Translations under genes and position numbers: made by a program
The notes under the pieces: generated by a model
Told to the model about the DNA's origin: nothing
Databases searched by the model: none
Seen by the model: only the letters and a program-made list of their open reading frames with translations
Source: Chondrilla cf. caribensis
Taxonomy: Eukaryota > Porifera > Demospongiae > Chondrillida > Chondrillidae
Direction: 5' to 3'
Assembly: GCA_964020155.1 (NCBI GenBank)
Contig: OZ026565.1
Span: 4,681,053-4,711,052 of the forward strand
DNA: 30,000 nt
Part shown: piece by piece, positions 1 to 9,092 of the stretch
Position numbering within the stretch: the stretch's first letter is position 1
How the letters are laid out: each line of letters starts with the position of its first letter

Positions 1-66
1 GTCTTGGAGTCTGGTCTGGACCAAGGTAGTCCTCCATTTCTCCTCAGTTCGGCCATTTTCTTGTTC
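1..66 (+). repeat. 66-bp direct repeat, first copy
   Basis: These 66 bases recur without visible change at 855-920. The second copy leads straight into the family promoter block (TCTTAATCTTTCC, GCCATTTT, ATTGCGCAAT). After position 66 this copy turns into another piece of the same upstream region, the one with CAGCCCCTGGGGG near 138, which is also found near 6845 and 28261. The start of the window is therefore a rearranged fragment of family upstream DNA and not a gene. Confidence 0.8.
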
Positions 67-106
67 AACTTGTGAGACAAGACAACAGTCAAAGGCATCA
101 GCTCCT

Positions 107-160
107 CTGTCTCATCAGTAGCATAGCCAAACGTCAGCCCCTGGGGGCGGGGTTGGGGAG
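107..160 (+). repeat. Family upstream block, copy 1
   Basis: This stretch, with CAGTAGC then AGCCAAAC and CAGCCCCTGGGGG followed by a G-rich run, is found again at about 6818-6872 and 28237-28290. In those two places it lies upstream of CARD-like genes. Here it is detached from any intact gene. It marks part of the duplicated promoter region. Confidence 0.7.
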
Positions 161-216
161 ACAATGGTCATAATACTCAATGATCACACATCCATAAACT
201 GGAATACCACACCTAC

Positions 217-505
217 CTGATGAACGGTTCCACCCACACAAGACCCCACCCACCTGATCACTAGCTCCACACACATAAAACCTTGCAAAACTAATTGCCA
301 GCTCCACCCACATAAGATGACACCCACTTGATCACCAGCTCCACACACAAAACCACACACACCTGATCGCCATCTCCACCCACATACGTAAGATCACTCC
401 CACCTGATCACTAGCTCTTCCCACATAAAACCACACCCACCTGGTCACCAGCTCCACACACACACACAAGACCACACCCACCTGGTTTCCAGCTACCCAC
501 ATGAC
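217..505 (+). repeat. Degenerate ~40-bp minisatellite (CCACCTGATCACCAGCTCCA)
   Basis: A motif close to CACCTGATCACCAGCTCCA plus CACACATAAAACC is repeated roughly seven times with a spacing of about 40 bases and many substitutions. It grades into a (CA)n run at its 3' end. The short reading frames across it are products of the repeat. No exon signal is visible between 161 and 854. Confidence 0.75.
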
Positions 506-506
506 A

Positions 507-538
507 CGCACACACACACACACACACACATACACACA
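507..538 (+). repeat. (CA)n microsatellite
   Basis: A run of CA dinucleotides with one TA interruption directly follows the degenerate 40-bp repeat. Confidence 0.9.
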
Positions 539-854
539 AACACTCACCACAGGCCATCTTGCTCTTGGGGTCCTGCTTCAGACAGGCATCCAGTACAGCA
601 TCAGACACTTCATCACAAATCTTATCTACAATGTGGACACATGGACACCATCAGATCAGTTATCACCATGGTTAACACCAGACAACTGGAATGGGAATTG
701 GTAATGGAAGTAGCAATTGGGATTTAACTGAAATCACAAGTTCAGTAAATTTAAAGTAGCCAATAAACTCATCTTAGATCAAGCTAAACTGGGAACAGAA
801 CCCTCCACCCTCCACTACACCCCAATACTGTGTGTACAGGTCTAGTCTACCTGA

Positions 855-920
855 GTCTTGGAGTCTGGTCTGGACCAAGGTAGTCCTCCATTTCTCCTCA
901 GTTCGGCCATTTTCTTGTTC
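855..920 (+). repeat. 66-bp direct repeat, second copy
   Basis: This is the same 66 bases as at 1-66. It is joined here to the P0 promoter block, so the duplication border lies at the start of the conserved promoter. Confidence 0.8.
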
Positions 921-1110
921 TTGTACTTTGATACATTTTGAATCTTAATCTTTCCCTCGTTTCTCCAAACCGCAGTGTCAGTGGACGCCATTTTAAAATA
1001 ACAAACATTATTGCGCAATCGAAAGACCCCCTCACACACCAACCGTAGGACCTATCATAGGACCTATCACGGATGCCTTGAAGAAGCTCAACCTCGTATA
1101 GTCGTAGATA
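921..1110 (+). promoter_or_regulatory. P0 family promoter block (relic)
   Basis: This copy resembles 7090-7265 and 28498-28660, which lie upstream of CARD-like start exons. Shared signatures are TTTGATACATTT, TCTTAATCTTTCCCTCG, CCAAACCGC, GCCATTTT at 987-994 and the palindrome ATTGCGCAAT at 1010-1019, followed by GAAGAAGCTCA. The CARD exon that should follow is missing: the sequence passes directly into the intron end and linker exon at 1158. Promoter function is inferred from conservation and position only. Confidence 0.55.
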
Positions 1111-1157
1111 TATATAGATCGAATATTCGGTGGTTTTGTTTATTCCTTGTATTTAAG

Positions 1158-1220
1158 ATATCAACCACACCAAAAGCAACCAGCTGAAAGCGGACAAGAT
1201 GTGACAAGACCTAGATAGTG
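1158..1220 (+). pseudogene. P0 linker exon relic
   Basis: After an AAG acceptor, the sequence matches the linker exon that follows the CARD exon at 9093-9151 and 29982. It carries the remains of YQPHPNQPAESQQDVSGPS and a GTGAGTG donor at 1221. A 4-base insertion near the end creates an in-frame TAG (CCTAGATAG), and the acceptor lost its G. The upstream CARD exon is deleted. This is a broken piece of a third paralogue. Confidence 0.7.
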
Positions 1221-1697
1221 GTGAGTGAAGATTATTAGGGTCCTCAAGGGTAAGAGTAAGGAATAAAGAGAACGACAATGTTCAATTTCCATTTATTGTT
1301 CTACAATCCTAACACATAGTAAATTGGATGAACTGTGTGGAATTTCATCTCATTTGGCTGGTATGTTTGTGGGTACAACTGTGATGATTTGAGAATTATA
1401 ATGAGGACAGTCACAGAGGTTGTTAGTGAATAATTGTATAGAGTAGCAGCCGCTACGGCTTCAAGAAGAAAGGCATAAGGGTCCACTACCCTGAAATGGT
1501 CTGGGGAGAGCACTATACTAAGGGCAAGATTGGTGTCTGCATTACTACTTTACTGTAATGTGCATGTTGTGGAGTATGTGTTCTTGTCCTGGTATGTTAT
1601 GTATAGTACATATCAGCATGGACTGTAGGTAGGGAGGTTGGTACAAAATCCTGCCTTCCAGACTCCCAACCAACTAATTCATAACCTAACAATTTCT
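1221..1697. other. Non-coding stretch, nothing recognised
   Basis: I see no exon, transposon end or strong repeat here. The reading frame at 1301-1513 on the - strand has no recognisable motif and no splice or promoter context. Confidence 0.5.
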
Positions 1698-3498
1698 ACC
1701 AACTAACCCAATGCTGCTGTACCGCTGTTTGTACTTATCAACTAACCCAATGCTGCTGTACCACTGTTTGTACTTATCAACTAACCCAATGCTGCTGTAC
1801 CGCTGTTTGTACTTATCAACTAACCCAATGCTGCTGTACCACTGTTTGTACTTATCAACTAACCCAAAGCTGCTGTACCACTGTTTGTACTTATCAACTA
1901 ACCCAATGCTGCTGTACCACTGTTTGTACTTATCAACTAACCCAATGCTGCTGTACCGCTGTTTGTACTTATCAACTAACCCAATGCTGCTGTACCACTG
2001 TTTGTACTTATCAACTAACCCAATGCTGCTGTACCACTGTTTGTACTTATCAACTAACCCAATGCTGCTGTACCACTGTTTGTACTTATCAACTAACCCA
2101 ATGTTGCTGTACCACTGTTTGTACTTATCAACTAATCCAATGCTGCTGTACCACTGTTTGTACTTATCAACTAACCCAATGCTGCTGTACCACTGTTTGT
2201 ACTTATCAACTAACCCAATGTTGCTGTACCGCTGTTTGTACTTATCAACTAATCCAATGCTGCTGTACCACTGTTTGTACTTATCAACTAACCCAATACT
2301 GCTGTACCACTGTTTGTACTTATCAACTAACCCGATGTTGCTGTACCGCTGTTTGTACTTATCAACTAATCCAATGCTGCTGTACCACTGTTTGTACTTA
2401 TCAACTAACCCAATGCTGCTGTACCACTGTTTGTACTTATCAACTAATCCAATGCTGCTGTACCACTGTTTGTACTTATCAACTAATCCAATGCTGCTGT
2501 ACCACTGTTTGTACTTATCAACTAACCCAATGCTGCTGTACCACTGTTTGTACTTATCAACTAACCCAATGCTGCTGTACCACTGTTTGTACTTATCAAC
2601 TAACCCAATGCTGCTGTACCGCTGTTTGTACTTATCAACTAACCCAATGCTGCTGTACCACTGTTTGTACTTACCAACTAACCCAATGCTGCTGTACCAC
2701 TGTTTGTACTTATCAACTAACCCAATGCTGCTGTACCACTGTTTGTACTTATCAACTAACCCAATGCTGCTGTACCACTGTTTGTACTTATCAACTAACC
2801 CAATGCTGCTGTACCACTGTTTGTACTTATCAACTAACCCAATGCTGCTGTACCACTGTTTGTACTTATCAACTAACCCAATGCTGCTGTACCGCTGTTT
2901 GTACTTATCAACTAACCCAATACTGCTGTACCACTGTTTGTACTTATCAACTAACCCAATGCTGCTGTACCACTGTTTGTACTTATCAACTAACCCAATG
3001 CTGCTGTACCACTGTTTGTACTTATCAACTAACCCAATGCTGCTGTACCGCTGTTTGTACTTATCAACTAACCCAATGCTGCTGTACCACTGTTTGTACT
3101 TATCAACTAACCCAATGCTGCTGTACCGCTGTTTGTACTTATCAACTAACCCAATGCTGCTGTACTGCTGTTTGTACTTATCAACTAACCCAATGCTGCT
3201 GTACCACTGTTTGTACTTATCAACTAACCCAATGCTGCTGTACCACTGTTTGTACTTATCAACTAACCCAATGTTGCTGTACCACTGTTTGTACTTATCA
3301 ACTAACCCAATGCTGCTGTACTGCTGTTTGTACTTATCAACTAACCCAATGCTGCTGTACCACTGTTTGTACTTATCAACTAACCCAATGTTGCTGTACC
3401 ACTGTTTGTACTTATCAACTAACCCAATGTTGCTGTGCCACTGTTTGTACTTATCAACTAACCCAATGCTGCTGTACCGCTGTTTCTACTTATCAACT
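1698..3498 (+). repeat. 39-bp minisatellite, about 46 copies
   Basis: The unit begins ATGCTGCTGTACC[A/G]CTG and ends CTTATCAACTAACCCA, 39 bases in all. About 45 full copies and a final partial one lie head to tail with no indels, varying at a few sites (CAC/CGC, CTG/TTG, AAC/AAT). Because 39 is a multiple of three, the + strand stays open as a 13-residue repeat (MLLYHCLYLSTNP). The - strand is open too, as GLVDKYKQWYSSI, apart from the last unit. The duplicated block at 25430 holds only part of one unit at the matching place, so the array expanded in this copy. I do not call it a gene. Confidence 0.95.
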
Positions 3499-4434
3499 TG
3501 GAACGCTCTTTAGACTCTAAATCCTGTCAATTGACCTTCAAGTGTACATGCATACTTTCTCTCCTGTTCATGCCTGGTTGGCCACATGCAAATGAGGATG
3601 CATTGCATACACACATATGTACACAAGTACAAAACGTTTGTATGTACACAAACACACTGTACACATGTACATATTACGTACGATATATACACATGTGGAC
3701 AACACACCTTTTCCGATCTGATTTGATCCAAAGCATGTTTATGTCTTAATAATGCCTTCTCATGACCATGTACTCATGTGAAATCTCCATCTATTCTATA
3801 GTACCTGAAAGGTATATTGATGAATGAAGTCACACAATTCCAAGTGAGTCCATTAGTGTTTGTTGTTGTGAAATAATCTCTAAGGTCCCTTGACACCCTC
3901 CTATGGTGTTGGATATTGGTGGTCCTGTCCACTCAGGGTGCTCCAGCATTATTCTAGTCTAGTTGAATCACCCACTCATAAAGTGGTAATTCAATGTGAG
4001 GTTGTCAAAATGTGAAATGATTTTGAACAAGTCGTGTTTGTTGTTTTGACATGGGGACGTGGGAAAACAGCTGCAAATCCTGAAAGTGTTTAAATATTAA
4101 TTATAACATATAATTACTAACCTGTTAATAACTTCTGCATTGGGACAAATGGTGTATTCCAACTACGGCATATAGTACATGTGATGAGGATTCTCAGTGG
4201 AATGCCAAAACTGAAATGTAAAACCATTAGTGTATCCCATGGATGGTGCTGAGGATGCAGTTTGGAGAGTTTGACATCCATCGTATGCCAACTGTAGGGG
4301 AAGGAGAGAGGAGTTTGCAGACAACCATTAGTGTATCCTACTAGTTCATACTATTTGTGGTGTCTTGCTGAGAGAGGTCCTGTTGTACATATGTGTGTAC
4401 ATAATATGTCAATGACCCCACTAGGGCCAGGATG

Positions 4435-4470
4435 TTACATCACCCAGTGCTGGGTCCTACAAGTTTACTC
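4435..4470 (+). pseudogene. P0 truncated Ser/Pro-rich exon
   Basis: The sequence around CCAGGATGTTACATCACCC matches the first 33 or so bases of the exon at 26769-26927. It is fused after GGGTCCTAC directly to the downstream intron (GTTTACTCCCTGAAT). About 125 bases of exon plus its donor are missing, and the CCAG acceptor has become CTAG. The neighbouring acidic exon (26538-26696 in copy B) is deleted too. Confidence 0.75.
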
Positions 4471-4523
4471 CCTGAATATGACAGGTCATGTTTGTTTATT
4501 TCTTGCTTTCATACAATGCACAG

Positions 4524-4709
4524 TCCTCAGAATTAAGCCCTCTCAGGATTACTGTGTACAAATCACACCAGTCTTTGCCAATTGGTGGACATCATTACAT
4601 TGGTCTAATGTCAGTCGGAGACTAGAGTCCTCCTCACACAAGTCGAGATGCTCCATCGGAGGTAGTACGTCAAAAAACAGAGGAACAGATGTTGTTTGAA
4701 AAAGAGGTG
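4524..4709 (+). pseudogene. P0 terminal coding exon(s) with internal TAG
   Basis: After the acceptor TGCACAG, a frame reads SSELSPLRITVYKSHQSLP and so on for 33 codons, then TAG at 4623-4625, then 28 more open codons (SPPHTSRDAPSEVV...) up to a GTGAGC donor at 4710. The exon at 27013-27204 has the same layout, including TAG at the same place; the two differ by an in-frame 6-base indel and a few substitutions. Either the TAG ends the protein, or the part after it is a separate 84-base exon with the TAG as acceptor. The upstream exons of this copy are broken, so I mark it a pseudogene. Confidence 0.6.
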
Positions 4710-5230
4710 GTGAGCTACCATTGTAGTTCCTGTGATTATTATTTGTAACAGAATGAGTTTCGATCACATTCTAGTTCTGAAGAATTTCCTGTTATTCTAT
4801 TGCTTTAATTATCCAACCTTTATTTTGTGTACAATATAAAGTGACTACATGCTTGGTTAGTGAGTAGATGCATCTCATTCTGTATTGCACAGAAACTTCG
4901 ATTGGGGCTCTTTAGACGAAGGTAGCCAAGTCTCAAAGACACAAGCACTGTTATCCGTAAGTACATTACCTTCAGTGTATGTGTGATCATACGGTGTCCC
5001 ACACATGCAGAATATGGTTGTCAGATGTCCTTGGTTTGGTGTGAGTACTTTATGACAATCAAGTCCATACTGAATGTACCCATCAATGGCCATACATGCT
5101 CAAAGCCATCATACGTATGGTTACTGTATATACCTATGTGTATCAGCTCCTAATTCCAATGTACCATGTGTGAATATTGTATTTTGTGATGTAACTCTTA
5201 CTTGAAATTCATCTCTATCTGTTGTTACAG

Positions 5231-5240
5231 GTCGTTTAGC
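5231..5240 (+). pseudogene. P0 last exon start (two codons, then TAG)
   Basis: The acceptor TTGTTACAG is followed by GTC GTT TAG. The matching site in copy B (27769) reads GTA GTA TAG. If the exon ending at 4709 is spliced here in phase 0, the protein would end EV-VV-stop and the rest would be 3' UTR. It is a small site supported only by the paired copy and the splice signals. Confidence 0.4.
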
Positions 5241-5577
5241 TGTAATGGTATTGAACATGAGAAGTACGTACGTAGTTGAGTAATAATTTGTGGACACTTA
5301 CTGTGAACCTCTTTTACATGTACATGTATACTTGTACTTTTTCCTTGAGAGCTTGTAACTTGTGTACTCATAATTTCTTATATATAGTCAGTTATTTCTT
5401 CATGTCTTCATGATGAGGGACCATGGAGTATGATACAGTATCTGTCAGTGTATGAGGGTTTACTCAATGAATAGCTCAGCCCAAGTACCATATACCCAGC
5501 GTATATAAATCTCAGAATTTCACTGAAAGTAGTGCATGTACGTAAAACAAGGGTACAGAGTTGAGACCTGGTGTGGG

Positions 5578-5578
<1 letters not shown>
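5241..5578. other. 3' flank of P0
   Basis: To about 5440 this is co-linear with 27778-27965. After that it is unique to this copy. No exon, RNA gene or clear polyadenylation signal was found. Confidence 0.5.
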
Positions 5579-5636
<58 letters not shown>

Positions 5637-5658
5637 GTGTGTGTGTGTGCGTGTGTGC

Positions 5659-5691
<33 letters not shown>

Positions 5692-5743
5692 GTGCGTGTG
5701 TGTGTGTGTGTGTGCGTGTGTGCGTGTGTGTGTGTGTGTGTGT
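5579..5743 (+). repeat. (GT)n microsatellite, ~165 bp
   Basis: This is a long GT tract with GC interruptions in several places. All reading frames over it are low-complexity Val/Cys or Thr/His artefacts. It lies in the part of copy A that has no counterpart in copy B. Confidence 0.95.
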
Positions 5744-5872
5744 AGGGGTGTTTGGGTGTCACCACACATGTAGTCCAGCACACAAGTGGCTGAATCATGT
5801 ACAAGTGTATCAGGTTACTTGGTGCTTTACAGGTTCAGGTTCTATCACTGTAGCACCAACTACCGTACATAT

Positions 5873-6246
5873 GCTATGTGTGTGGTCGGCTACATGTGTG
5901 GTTGGCTACATGTGTGGTCGGCTACATGTGTGGTCGGCTACATGTGTGGTCGGCTACATGTGTTGTTGGCTATATGTGTGGTTGGTTATATGTGTGGTCG
6001 GCTACATGTGTGGTCAGCTACATGTGTGGTCAACTACATGTGTGGTCGGCTACATGTGTGGTCAGCTACATGTGTGGTTGGCTACATGTGTAGTCGGCTA
6101 CATGTGTGGTTGGCTACATGTGTGGTCTGCTACATATGTGGTCGGCTACATGTGTGGTCGGCTACATGTGTGGTTGGCTACATGTGTGGTTGGCTACATG
6201 TGTGGTTGGCTACATGTGTGGTCAGCTACATGTGTGGTTTGCTGCA
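5873..6246 (+). repeat. 16-bp minisatellite (GGTCGGCTACATGTGT), ~23 copies
   Basis: The 16-base unit GGT[C/T]GGCTACATGTGT is repeated about 23 times with sparse substitutions. Each unit contains the palindrome ACATGT. The same unit in opposite orientation forms the array at 16677-16904. All three + frames stay open because the unit has no stop, which explains the long frames here. Confidence 0.95.
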
Positions 6247-6817
6247 TATACATCACCAATACTCTTCTTAACTAGATCAATGGTGAACTTCCCTTCTATA
6301 CTGACAGAGAATAGACAGAAATCTTAACAATTTCTCTTATTCTATGTACAATAACACATGAGGAACTCTCCATTGGATTTGACTTTGTCTGAAGTGTCTG
6401 ATAAAGAAAGAGTAAATATATACAGCCCGACTGTTGTCGGCTGTATGTTAGGGAACAAATGGGAACTTTTGGTACTTGGTGGTTGGAATGCCAAAACTTC
6501 CATAGAATAATGTAAACTTTTGTCAAGTGTTTGTAGGGTTAGGGTTCCCATTGCTATAATTATTATTATTAATCCCATGCTTATTTTCAATTTGACTTTT
6601 ATACTACATTTTATTAATTTACATTCAATGACGCAAACGTATGTACATACAGTACATACACTTTTTGGAAAGGAAATAAGGATGGGAGACTAATCGTGCA
6701 CATGTGGACGACATTTTAGTCTGCAGCTGGTAAATTTGCAGTCTAGCTATATAGCTAGCCCATCCCCCCACACTATATAGAGGGTGGGTGTGTGGAGATG
6801 GGCTGGCTTGCTAGACT
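6247..6817. other. Intergenic DNA between P0 and P1
   Basis: The part after about 6519 (GTGTTTGTAGGGTT) is co-linear with 27980 onward. Around 6745-6815 there is an imperfect inverted repeat, with AGCCCATC and CACAC facing GTGTGTGGAGATGGGCT, which could form a hairpin. No gene was recognised. Confidence 0.5.
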
Positions 6818-7372
6818 ATCTCATCAGTAGCACAGCCAAACATCAGCCCCTGGGGGTGGGGGTGGGAAGATGATGTAAACCGTCCTAACCCTCTCTTCTA
6901 CATTGCCTTTCAATATTTTGTATATAACAATTCGATATTTTGAAGCCTCCTCTTTTATGGATTAAAATGTCCATCAGTACTGTCTTCATTAAAAATATGA
7001 CTTGTTACAGAATTCCTTGGAGCTGGCAGATCGAGAATACGAAAGATGGATTGTTCTGTTGTATTTCCTATTCTTCTGAGTTAATGTACTTTAATACATT
7101 TGGAATCTTAATCTTTCCTCGTCCAAACCGCTGTGTCTATGGACGCCATTTAATGTAGCAAACGTTATTGCGCAATCCAAAGACCGTGCACGCACCAACG
7201 GCCCCACCTACTTGGTATGGTATCGTTGTTTCCACAAGAACACGAATGACTCGAAGAAGCTCAGTCCCGTCATATAGATACTCCATCCCCGTCGTCTAGT
7301 ATTCTAACCTAGTACATGTTTTTATACGTGAGTTGAGAACTTATAAATGTAGTTAATCTAGTAATTTGTGTA
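6818..7372 (+). promoter_or_regulatory. P1 upstream/promoter block
   Basis: This is co-linear with 28237-28780 upstream of the P3 start and, in part, with 921-1110. Recurring pieces are CAGCCCCTGGGGG, TTGGAATCTTAATCTTTCC, GCCATTTA at 7145-7152 and ATTGCGCAAT at 7167-7176. The last matches the textbook C/EBP-type bZIP palindrome, and the first-to-second motif distance is 22-23 bases in every copy. The hAT insertion sits between this block and the start codon. Promoter activity is an inference. Confidence 0.5.
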
Positions 7373-7526
7373 ACTGTATCTAGTGCTGCACGGTATGGCG
7401 ATACTTATCGATACCGTCGGTTAATCCATCTTACGGTGACCACTATCCAATTCAACGATTAGGACGATGTTGCCATGTGATCACAAAACGCATAATAAAC
7501 GCATAAATAATTTTATAGTGTACGTC

Positions 7527-7745
7527 ATGGCCGAGAAAGAAGAGGGCGCGAGTTCCTCAAATGTTGTGGAATTGGACCAACCAGCTCCCATTAATGAAGG
7601 AACATTAGTAGCTAAGTCCATCATTTGGAAATATTTTGGTTTTGAGGCTGATGAAAGAGGCAAACCACGAAAAACAGATCGCCCTATTTGTCGTTTGTGC
7701 CAGACAGAAATATCAGCGAAGGACGGCAACACAACCAACCTTTAT
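7527..7745 (+). pseudogene. hAT transposase N-terminus (BED zinc finger)
   Basis: The frame starts with ATG at 7527 (MAEKEEGASSS...) and reaches a BED-type zinc-finger start: S-x-I-W-K-Y-F-G-F, then C-R-L-C, then ISAKDGNTTNL. BED fingers bind the ends of hAT elements. The zinc-binding histidines that should follow are absent, because the frame runs into foreign-looking sequence at about 7742. That point is the internal deletion joint. Confidence 0.8.
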
Positions 7746-7920
7746 ATGTATATATCCCCATTTAGCTATTCTGGCACGTAAATTTCTCTGTGTATGTGCT
7801 ACAAGTGTACCCTCTGAAAGAGTATTCAGTTGTGGTGGCCAGATAGTAAACGATCGAAGGGCAGCATTAAAGCCTGATAGGGTTGATCAGCTGGTCTTCC
7901 TTGCTCGAAACTTACCATAA
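7746..7920 (+). pseudogene. hAT transposase C-terminal dimerisation domain
   Basis: In a different frame from the BED part, about 55 codons read LAILARKFLCVCATSVPSER, VFS, GG, then NDRRAALKPDRVDQLVFLARN and a TAA stop at 7918-7920. SERVFS and the L-x-P-x-x-V-D-x-L-V-F-L pattern are hallmarks of the hAT C-terminal dimerisation domain. The whole catalytic middle, including the DDE residues, is missing, and the two remnants are out of frame. Confidence 0.85.
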
Positions 7921-8144
7921 CAGTATTTTATGTGATCTTGTTTATGTAATGGACATTGACACCTTATCATTATGATTTTAATCCACCAATTAAACTGCTA
8001 TTGCATATTTTATTGCTTAGTACTTTTCTATTTTTTATGCAATGTATTGATTAAAATATCGTGATAAATAGTAATATCGTTGTGTTATAACTGATGATAT
8101 ATCGTGGACTCATAAAATCAATATCGTGCAGCACTAACTGTATC

Positions 8145-8279
8145 TTTCCGATTCTCCCGCTCTGCCCGGTGTAGTGTGTGTTCGTTGTGGAGTGACACTC
8201 GCTAATGAAGTAAGGATTGGAAGACAGTAGTCAGTGATAGTCTCCAATTGATGCCGCTTCAGATAAGGACGATATCGCT
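8145..8279 (+). promoter_or_regulatory. P1 5' leader, with possible short UTR intron or mini-uORF
   Basis: This stretch matches 28790-28925 closely and is less clearly shared with 24740-24819. ATG AAG TAA at 8205-8213 could be a two-codon upstream frame. Alternatively GTAAGG at 8210 (GTAAGT in the P2 copy) and GCTTCAG at 8256-8262 could bound an intron of about 53 bases. Both are guesses. The start at 8280 is favoured because it is the same in the P3 paralogue and the frame is CARD-like from the first residues. Confidence 0.4.
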
Positions 8280-8593
8280 ATGGAGGGAGGAGATGCCACA
8301 AAGAAAATATTAGCCGATCTTCGCGGGTACTTACAAGACAACCTCCCCGTTGATGGGGATCTGATATCAAAGCTACAAGGAAGAAACCTTCTCGATAAGA
8401 ATGATGCCGACCGACTTCGTGCAGCTGCAGCCAAAGGAGGTACTGACGGTGTTTGCGGATTACTGGACTACATGCATTCGTACTATAACGAAGAGATGTT
8501 GGAGACCTTCTGTGTCTTTCTGGAGGAGCATTCCAAGCCAGCTAAACCTGTGCTGCTTACAGTAGCAACTCGAATCAGAGAAAAAATGAAACA
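8280..8593 (+). CDS. P1 exon 1: CARD-like domain 1
   Basis: The exon starts at ATG and covers 104 codons plus two bases. The helical pattern fits a CARD: LADLRGYLQDN (helix 1), LISKLQGRNLLDKNDADRLR (the 'lLt..D.e.i' stretch of helices 2-3), GLLDYMHSYY, then ETFCVFLEEHSKPAKPVLL (helices 5-6). These are family features recalled from known CARDs; no search was made, and another death-fold class such as DED cannot be excluded. The exon is nearly identical to P3 (28926-29239) except in a patch around codons 50-61, where P1 has GGTDGVCG and P3 has GGKSGVDG. The donor is GTCAGT, where the two sister exons have GTGAGT. If it is not used, the frame runs on to a stop at 8631-8633. Confidence 0.75.
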
Positions 8594-9092
8594 GTCAGTA
8601 GTGTGTCATTGTGACTGTCAATTGGAAATTTAGTAAATTAATCAGTGATTTCTTAATCCATGTGCTAAAACTTGATCGGGTGTGGAAATGAGTCTTATGT
8701 GTGTCACACACTCTTTGAACCAAAACCTCTCCACTTCTCTCAGTTTGCATGTCTTGAGCTGTATGTCCACAGACCCTCAGCTCAGCTCTTAGTGTGTGTT
8801 GAGTCCTAGAGACCGTTATGATCCTAACTACAGGTCATCATTGAAGACACCACATGTGACTGATGATAGACTATTAGGAATAGGAGAACATACCTAATTT
8901 ACAACTATGTACCTTACTCAATATTGCCTGGGGTGCGGTGGTGGACTATCAGTTATGTCACGAGTACTCAATAGAATGTAACTGTTATGTATTATTATAG
9001 TAATGTTTTACTGTTATGATGAGATGTATTCAAACATATTCTGTAAGTTTAAATGGATTTTTGATGGTTTTGTTTATTCCTTATACTTAAAG

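Larger units (their letters stand above)
7381..8136 (+). mobile_element. hAT-type DNA transposon, internally deleted
   Basis: The ends are inverted repeats: TAGTGCTGCACGGTAT on the left and, read from the right, TAGTGCTGCACGATAT, 15 of 16 matching. The element is flanked by an 8-base target duplication, ACTGTATC, at 7373-7380 and 8137-8144. Both 8-bp duplication and protein content fit the hAT superfamily. It is 756 bases long and keeps only the two ends of the transposase gene, so it could move only if transposase were supplied by a full copy. The P3 promoter has no insertion at the matching place. Confidence 0.93.

Noticed and set aside
1711..3513. A 600-codon + strand frame of 13-residue repeats as a protein gene
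   Set aside because: The frame exists only because the minisatellite unit is 39 bases long. The other strand is open too, changes do not favour synonymous sites in either frame, and there is no promoter or splice context.
5512..6327. Long Val/Cys- and Tyr/Met/Cys-rich frames
   Set aside because: They are translations of the GT microsatellite and the 16-bp repeat.
8205..8213. Two-codon upstream frame ATG AAG TAA before P1
   Set aside because: It may instead lie at the donor of a short UTR intron; without transcript data neither is supported enough to list alone.
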